Position numbers and translations under genes: made by a program
Shown here: one piece after another, positions 59,857 through 64,000 of the stretch
Numbering within the stretch: the stretch's first letter is position 1
Layout: each line of letters begins with the position of its first letter
The notes under the pieces: model-generated
Told to the model about the DNA's origin: nothing
The model's input: only the letters and a program-made list of their open reading frames with translations
Databases searched by the model: none
Assembly: GCF_019599465.1 (NCBI RefSeq)
Contig: NZ_RKLR01000001.1
Location: 744,001 to 808,000 of the forward strand
Reading direction: 5' to 3'
DNA from: Haloarcula rubra
GTDB taxonomy: Archaea; Halobacteriota; Halobacteria; Halobacteriales; Haloarculaceae
DNA length: 64,000 nucleotides

Positions 59857-61110
59857 TTACCGCCGTCGGAGCGCGAGCACCGCGAAGAGTGCGAGGGCGA
59901 CGACGACGGTCACGGGAGTGAACCCGGGCCCGCTCTCGCCGATAGGCAACACGCCGTCGGTCGGCGTCTCGGTGTCCGTCGGCGGTTCGGTCGTCGCCGT
60001 GGTCGTCGTCTCGGCGGGTGTGTCCGTCGCGTCCGGGTCGATACCCTGAACGGTGGCCGTCGCCGAGAGGTCGCCCTTGGTCGCGGTGAAGGTCACGTTC
60101 CCACCGCTGTCGACCGGCACGGTCGCGACGCCGGACGCGTCGGTCGTGCCGACCTCCGCGCCGCCCTGCGTGACGGTCGCGTTCGCCACCGGGTCGCCGT
60201 ACTCGTCGGTCGCTTCGATGCGGACCGTCTCGCCGACGACGACGCGTTCGTTGGCGGGCACGAGGTCGATTCGCGGCGTCCGCTGGATGGCCACGTCGAC
60301 GGCCGTGTCCGACTCTCTGACCCGGAGCGGCTGGCTACTGGTCCCGTAGCCCGCCTTGGTCACTTCGAGCGTGTAGTCGCTGTTGACCGGGACGCTGATG
60401 GTCGCCTCGCCGTCCGAGAGGGTCTGGACGGTGCCGACCGACGGGACGGTGACGGAGGCGTTCCGAATCGGTCGGGGGTCCTCGAAGTGGTCGTCGGTGA
60501 CCGTGACGGTGACCAGCGCCGACCCCTCTTCGAGCGTCGTCGTCGCCTCGGTCTCGCCGGTGACCGCTATCCGCGTCGAGTTGCGGAAGAAGCCGTCTTT
60601 CGTCGTGACGACGCGGTACTCGCCCGCTTCGACCAGCGGCGTCTCGACGACGCCGTCGGCGTTCGTGCGCTGGTCCGTGACGAACTGGCCCGACCGGTAG
60701 AGCTGGACGCGGGCGTTCTCGACCCGAGCGCCCTCGGTGTCACGCACGGTCAACGTCGCGCTGGCGCTCTGCGAGACGGGCACCTCGACCGACCGGGTGG
60801 TCGCGTCGGCGACGAGGTACGGGGAGTTGCGGATGTACTCGTCGTCGTCCAGGTGAATCCGCACGTCGGCGCCCTCGGGGACGTCCAGCAGGACCTGTCC
60901 GTTGGCCCGCGTCGTCTCGTTGACCGGGCCGCCCGCCCCGTCGTCCCACGTGGCGTAGACGTCGACGTCGCTCAGCGCGTCACCGTTCTGGTCGACGATG
61001 GTGACCGTCAACGTCACTCGGTCTTCCTGTGCGGCCCCGACACCGGACACGGCGGCTGTACCGGTGAGCACGACGACGCAGAGCGTGACGAACAACCGAA
61101 GAGAAGCCAT
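59857..61110 (-). CDS. Cell-surface protein with repeated carboxypeptidase-regulatory-like domains
   Basis: 417 residues. A Sec signal (MASLRLFVTLCVVVLTGTAAVSG) is followed by at least three beta-sandwich units of the CarboxypepD-regulatory type (VTIVDQNGDALSDVDVYATW, LTVRDTEGARVENARVQLY, IRIEATDEYGDPVANATVTQ-like) and a Thr/Pro/Glu stalk. The tail GPGFTPVTVVVALALFAVLALRRR in two parts is a clear PGF-CTERM anchor, processed by an archaeosortase. No enzyme motif is present; it is structural or adhesive. Confidence 0.85.
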   Translation of the reverse strand: MASLRLFVTLCVVVLTGTAAVSGVGAAQEDRVTLTVTIVDQNGDALSDVDVYATWDDGAGGPVNETTRANGQVLLDVPEGADVRIHLDDDEYIRNSPYLVADATTRSVEVPVSQSASATLTVRDTEGARVENARVQLYRSGQFVTDQRTNADGVVETPLVEAGEYRVVTTKDGFFRNSTRIAVTGETEATTTLEEGSALVTVTVTDDHFEDPRPIRNASVTVPSVGTVQTLSDGEATISVPVNSDYTLEVTKAGYGTSSQPLRVRESDTAVDVAIQRTPRIDLVPANERVVVGETVRIEATDEYGDPVANATVTQGGAEVGTTDASGVATVPVDSGGNVTFTATKGDLSATATVQGIDPDATDTPAETTTTATTEPPTDTETPTDGVLPIGESGPGFTPVTVVVALALFAVLALRRR

Positions 61111-61178
61111 GTGGGAATGGTAACGTGGACCGACCTTAACAGTATGGTCGGCTTATCCGGGTCGCTCTCGCCCTGACG

Positions 61179-62123
61179 TCACCGGCCACGGTCGGACTGT
61201 GACGCGACGAGGCGCTCGACCTCGGCGGGTTCGAGCGGCGTCACCGGCCCGGGCATCGTCCGGGTCAGCGCCGCCGCGGCCGTCCCGTAGGCGAGTGCCT
61301 CGTCGGTCGGCGCCCCGTCAGCGAGTCGCTGGAGGACGGCCCCGACCAGCGCGGCGTGTTGCCCGGAGGTGTCGACGGCGGTCGTCTCGAAGGCGTCCTG
61401 TTCGTGGACGACGTTGTCGTGGAAGGCGACGACGCCGTGTTCGCTCCGCGTGAGGATGACCCGCGGGAAGTCGTACTCGGCCGCGATGGTGTGGACGAGT
61501 TCCCGCGGCCGGCCCGTCTTGTCGAAGACGGCCTTCGCCTGCTCCTCGCTCGCGAACAGCAGGTCCACCGCGCCGAACAGGTCCGAGAGGGTGTCGCGGG
61601 CCGTTTCGGCGCTCCAGAGCCCCGGGTGGAAGTCGAGGTCCAGCGCCCGCATCCCCGGCGCGGCACGGAGGAGCGCCCCGGCCGTCTCCGCGGCCGTCTC
61701 CGAGAGGGCCGCCGTCGACCCGGCCGTGAACACGACGTCGGCGTTCTGGACCCGCCCCATCGGTATCTCACCGGGCGTGAGCGTCGCCATCGCGGTGTCG
61801 CCGCGGTCCTGCAGGAGTCGGTCCTGCCGCGGGGCGGCGGCGTCCTCGTAGAAGGTCAGGCCCTGCCGGCCGTCGTCGGCGTCGGCCCACACCACGTCCG
61901 TCTCCAGGCCGTGCTCGTGGAGTTCGGCGACGACGCGGCGGCCCAGCGGTGTGTCCGGCAGTTTCGAGAGCCAGACGGCGTCGCTGCCGAGTCTGCTCGC
62001 CGTCGCCGCGACGGTGCTCGCGGTGCCGTCGGCCCGCATCCGTACCTCGCGGGCCGTCTCGAAGCGCTGTCCGTCCGGCGGCGCGAATCGGAGGGCCGTC
62101 TCGCCGAAAGTAACCAGTGACAT
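61179..62123 (-). CDS. PfkB-family sugar-kinase-like protein with degenerate active site
   Basis: 314 residues. Overall sequence (LVTFGETALRFAPPDGQRFETA, SKLPDTPLGRRVVAEL, VILTRSEHGVVAFHD) matches haloarchaeal KDG kinases. Yet the catalytic G-A-G-D motif reads G-Q-H-A at 254-257 (DTSGQHAAL), so the catalytic Asp is replaced by Ala, and the usual Asn near residue 37 (…ESNVA) is Ser/Thr (TASTVA). It may be non-catalytic or use another base. It ends just after the PGF-CTERM gene promoter region. Confidence 0.82.
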   Translation of the reverse strand: MSLVTFGETALRFAPPDGQRFETAREVRMRADGTASTVAATASRLGSDAVWLSKLPDTPLGRRVVAELHEHGLETDVVWADADDGRQGLTFYEDAAAPRQDRLLQDRGDTAMATLTPGEIPMGRVQNADVVFTAGSTAALSETAAETAGALLRAAPGMRALDLDFHPGLWSAETARDTLSDLFGAVDLLFASEEQAKAVFDKTGRPRELVHTIAAEYDFPRVILTRSEHGVVAFHDNVVHEQDAFETTAVDTSGQHAALVGAVLQRLADGAPTDEALAYGTAAAALTRTMPGPVTPLEPAEVERLVASQSDRGR

Positions 62124-62203
62124 ACTCCGCGTATCGGGAGACTACGGCTTAGTTCAACCGGCCGGGTCGGCGTACGATTCGGACCGTGCCGGGCCACCGG
62201 CGG

Positions 62204-63331
62204 TCAGTCGACCGGGCCGTCGACGCTGACGACGGCCGACACCATCGCACGAGTCCCCTCGGCGACGTGCGGGAGCGGGTCCGTGAGCTGGAGGTTCGAC
62301 TTGGTCGACCGCGAGAGCAGGTCCACAGCGACCGCCGGAGCGCTCCGCGGACGTTTCATGGCGTGCAGGAGGTCCCCGGAGAGCGGCCAGTGGTACCGGG
62401 CCGGCGTGAACTCGAAGGACGGTACCCGTCCCTCCGAGAGGTACTCCAGCAGCGCGCGCGGGAAGTTCATCCCCGAGGCGACCCCCAGCCCCATCGACCC
62501 CCAGAACTTCGGGTTACACTCGAGCAGTCGGGGGTTTCCGTCGGCGTCGTTCTTGAACTCTAGCATCACGACGCCGCTCCAGTCGAGTGCCGACAGCAGG
62601 GGGTCGGCGTACGCGTACAGTTCCGGGTCCGAGAGAGACTCGGCACAGACGCTCTTGCCACCCGACGGCGGCGACTCGCGGATACGCCGGTGGGCGTAGT
62701 GGCCGCGACACTCCCCGTCGACGTAGAGACCGAAGAAGCCTCGGCCCCGGCCGCTCAGGTAGGCCTGATAGACGGGGTCGGAGTCGTGGGTCTCCATGTA
62801 GGTCCGGTACGTGGACCGGAGTTCCGCCGGGGACCCGACGTACCGGAGGAAACGCGGCTCCGTCTCGCTCCCGGTCTTGAACACGCCCGACGGGCCGACA
62901 GTCTCGACAGCGCGTGCGACGTCCGACAACGACCGGATACGGACCGACGTGGGCGTCGGGATGTCGAACTCGCCGGCCAGCGAGTGCAGGTCGTGCTTGT
63001 CGATGGCCCGACGGAACGACGGTTTCGGCGGGAGAATCGGGTCGAGCGGGGCGGGAATCGCCTCTCGGTGTTCCGAGACGATCTCCGTCGTGCGACCGCT
63101 GACCGGCAGGACGTAGTCGTAGCCGTACTCCTCGACGACGCCGGCGAGTTGGGCCGCGTAGTCGTCGGCGTCGTCGGCCTCGATGCGGTGGTCCCGCGCG
63201 GTGTGCCGGGAGGCGGCGGTCAGCGAGAACGGAAACTGTGCGACCACGCCGACCTCGTCGGCGACGGACTGGATGGCCCTGACCACCGTCAGCGACTTCT
63301 TCTCGAAGCCGTCGGTGACCAACACGTCCAT
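62204..63331 (-). CDS. ATP-grasp family ligase
   Basis: 375 residues. VLVTDGFEKKSLTVVRAIQ begins a pre-ATP-grasp domain. SVRIRSLSDVARAVETVGPSGVFKTGSE holds the likely ATP Lys, and MLEFKNDADGNPRLLECNPKFWGSM is the Mg-binding E/N pair of carboxylate-amine ligases. It probably joins an amino or similar group to a carboxylate in surface glycan or peptide synthesis, given the divergent glycosyltransferase. ATG 63331 is used because the upstream start adds a non-conserved stretch. Confidence 0.82.
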   Translation of the reverse strand: MDVLVTDGFEKKSLTVVRAIQSVADEVGVVAQFPFSLTAASRHTARDHRIEADDADDYAAQLAGVVEEYGYDYVLPVSGRTTEIVSEHREAIPAPLDPILPPKPSFRRAIDKHDLHSLAGEFDIPTPTSVRIRSLSDVARAVETVGPSGVFKTGSETEPRFLRYVGSPAELRSTYRTYMETHDSDPVYQAYLSGRGRGFFGLYVDGECRGHYAHRRIRESPPSGGKSVCAESLSDPELYAYADPLLSALDWSGVVMLEFKNDADGNPRLLECNPKFWGSMGLGVASGMNFPRALLEYLSEGRVPSFEFTPARYHWPLSGDLLHAMKRPRSAPAVAVDLLSRSTKSNLQLTDPLPHVAEGTRAMVSAVVSVDGPVD

Positions 63332-63562
63332 ACGACTATACCTCTCACAATAGCCTGATTGTAATTGCAAACTTACGTCGGGTAACCGGTTTCGGACCGC
63401 TCTGCAGACGCGACTGGCGCGTCGACCGCCGGACTCGGGCCGGACACCGCACCGGTTCGCACGCCGGCGGTGGCGAACCTGCCCAATAAGGTCACTACTA
63501 CCGCGAGACGGCCGACAATCGGGACACCATTACTTTGCGCCGCCGACGGGAGGACGCCACCG

Positions 63563-64000
63563 ATGCGGGTCCTCCACCTCGTGACGCACCGCTCGTCGTT
63601 CTTCGACCGCCGCGTCGAGTGTCTCCGCGAGCGAGGACACGTCTGCGACGTCGTGCCCGTTCCGGGCCGTGACAGCGACGACCGGGCCGAGCGCAAGGCG
63701 GCGCGCCGTTCCGTCCACCACTATCTCCGGTTCTACGGTCGGGTGCTCTCTGCGGCCCGGGACGACTACGACATCGTCCACGCCCACTACGGCCTCACGG
63801 CGCCGTTCGCGCTGGCCCAGCCCCGTCGACCCGTCGTCCTCACCCTCTGGGGGTCGGACCTCATGGGCGAGTTCGGGTGGCTCAGCGAGCGCTGTGCCCG
63901 ACTGGTCGACGAGACGGTCGTCATGAGCGACGAGATGGCGGCCGGCCTCGACGGCGACGCGACGGTCGTCCCACACGGCGTGGACCTCGACCTGTTCCGG
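63563..64000 (+). CDS. Glycosyltransferase family 4-like, N-terminal fragment
   Basis: The window ends after 146 codons without a stop. The translation begins MRVLHLVTHRSSFFDRRVECL and includes DYDIVHAHYGLTAPFALA and the GT-B motif VVPHGVDLDLFR at the edge, typical of GT4 N-terminal domains that accept the sugar acceptor. The TTTG/CATTACTTTG box (63530-63537) may be its promoter. The 231-base gap 63332-63562 before it holds only promoters; ACAAT...ATTGT arms (63347-63363) flank the ATP-grasp promoter. Confidence 0.78.
   Translation, partial: MRVLHLVTHRSSFFDRRVECLRERGHVCDVVPVPGRDSDDRAERKAARRSVHHYLRFYGRVLSAARDDYDIVHAHYGLTAPFALAQPRRPVVLTLWGSDLMGEFGWLSERCARLVDETVVMSDEMAAGLDGDATVVPHGVDLDLFR

Overview
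The window is chromosomal DNA of a halophilic archaeon (class Halobacteria; the gene set would fit Haloarculaceae, but the genus cannot be fixed from sequence alone). Signs are very high GC, strongly acidic proteins, mostly leaderless starts with TATA boxes about 25-30 bases upstream, twin-arginine lipoproteins, PGF-CTERM-type anchors, SAMP/MoaD small modifiers, Sec61-beta, Rli1/ABCE1, archaemetzincin and F420-dependent NADP reductase. I see no insertion sequence, CRISPR array, tRNA or rRNA. The first and last genes are cut by the window edges.

Region 1 (1-5.3 kb): end of a sodium symporter with a 33-residue partner, an AbrB-PhoU regulator, an agmatinase-family hydrolase, a 450-base gap holding a strongly folded element, and a PIN-ATPase-KH protein.

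Region 2 (5.4-34.5 kb) is dominated by molybdenum and tungsten metabolism. It holds a SAMP3-like modifier and two further small proteins that look MoaD-related. It has a canonical tungsten aldehyde oxidoreductase (AOR) and a WtpABC tungstate/molybdate importer, divergent from a ModE-like regulator with two oxyanion-binding domains. The regulator gene is coupled to a MOT1-type molybdate permease. A four-gene membrane-bound formate dehydrogenase (Tat-exported catalytic subunit) is divergent from an HdrA/MvhD-like iron-sulphur protein and a TorD-type chaperone. A second AOR paralogue follows, apparently lacking three of its four iron-sulphur ligands and heading a possible operon of small proteins. 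A YqeC-like protein, MoaA and two MoeA proteins complete the set. Uptake, sensing, cofactor synthesis, enzyme maturation and enzymes are thus side by side.

Region 3 (34.7-47.3 kb) is mixed housekeeping: zinc-ribbon microproteins, a winged-helix regulator, an EMC6-like protein with Rli1, archaemetzincin, a HAD phosphatase, F420:NADP reductase, a J-domain ferredoxin, thioredoxin, Sec61-beta, a FAU-1-type RNA-binding protein, an exported beta-propeller protein, an SDR and a LURP-one-like protein.

Region 4 (47.4-64 kb): UvrA, an S9 peptidase, a pentapeptide-repeat/membrane fusion, a BNR-repeat protein, several small membrane proteins, an acidic exported protein, a geranylgeranyl-reductase-like flavoprotein, a YgfZ-like folate protein, a PGF-CTERM surface protein, a degenerate PfkB-family protein, an ATP-grasp enzyme and the start of a glycosyltransferase.

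The best candidates for something undescribed are the AOR paralogue without its cluster ligands together with its overlapping acidic partner and following small genes (25.9-29.4 kb), the folded element at 3.1-3.3 kb, and the trio of ubiquitin-like or MoaD-related small genes beside the canonical AOR.
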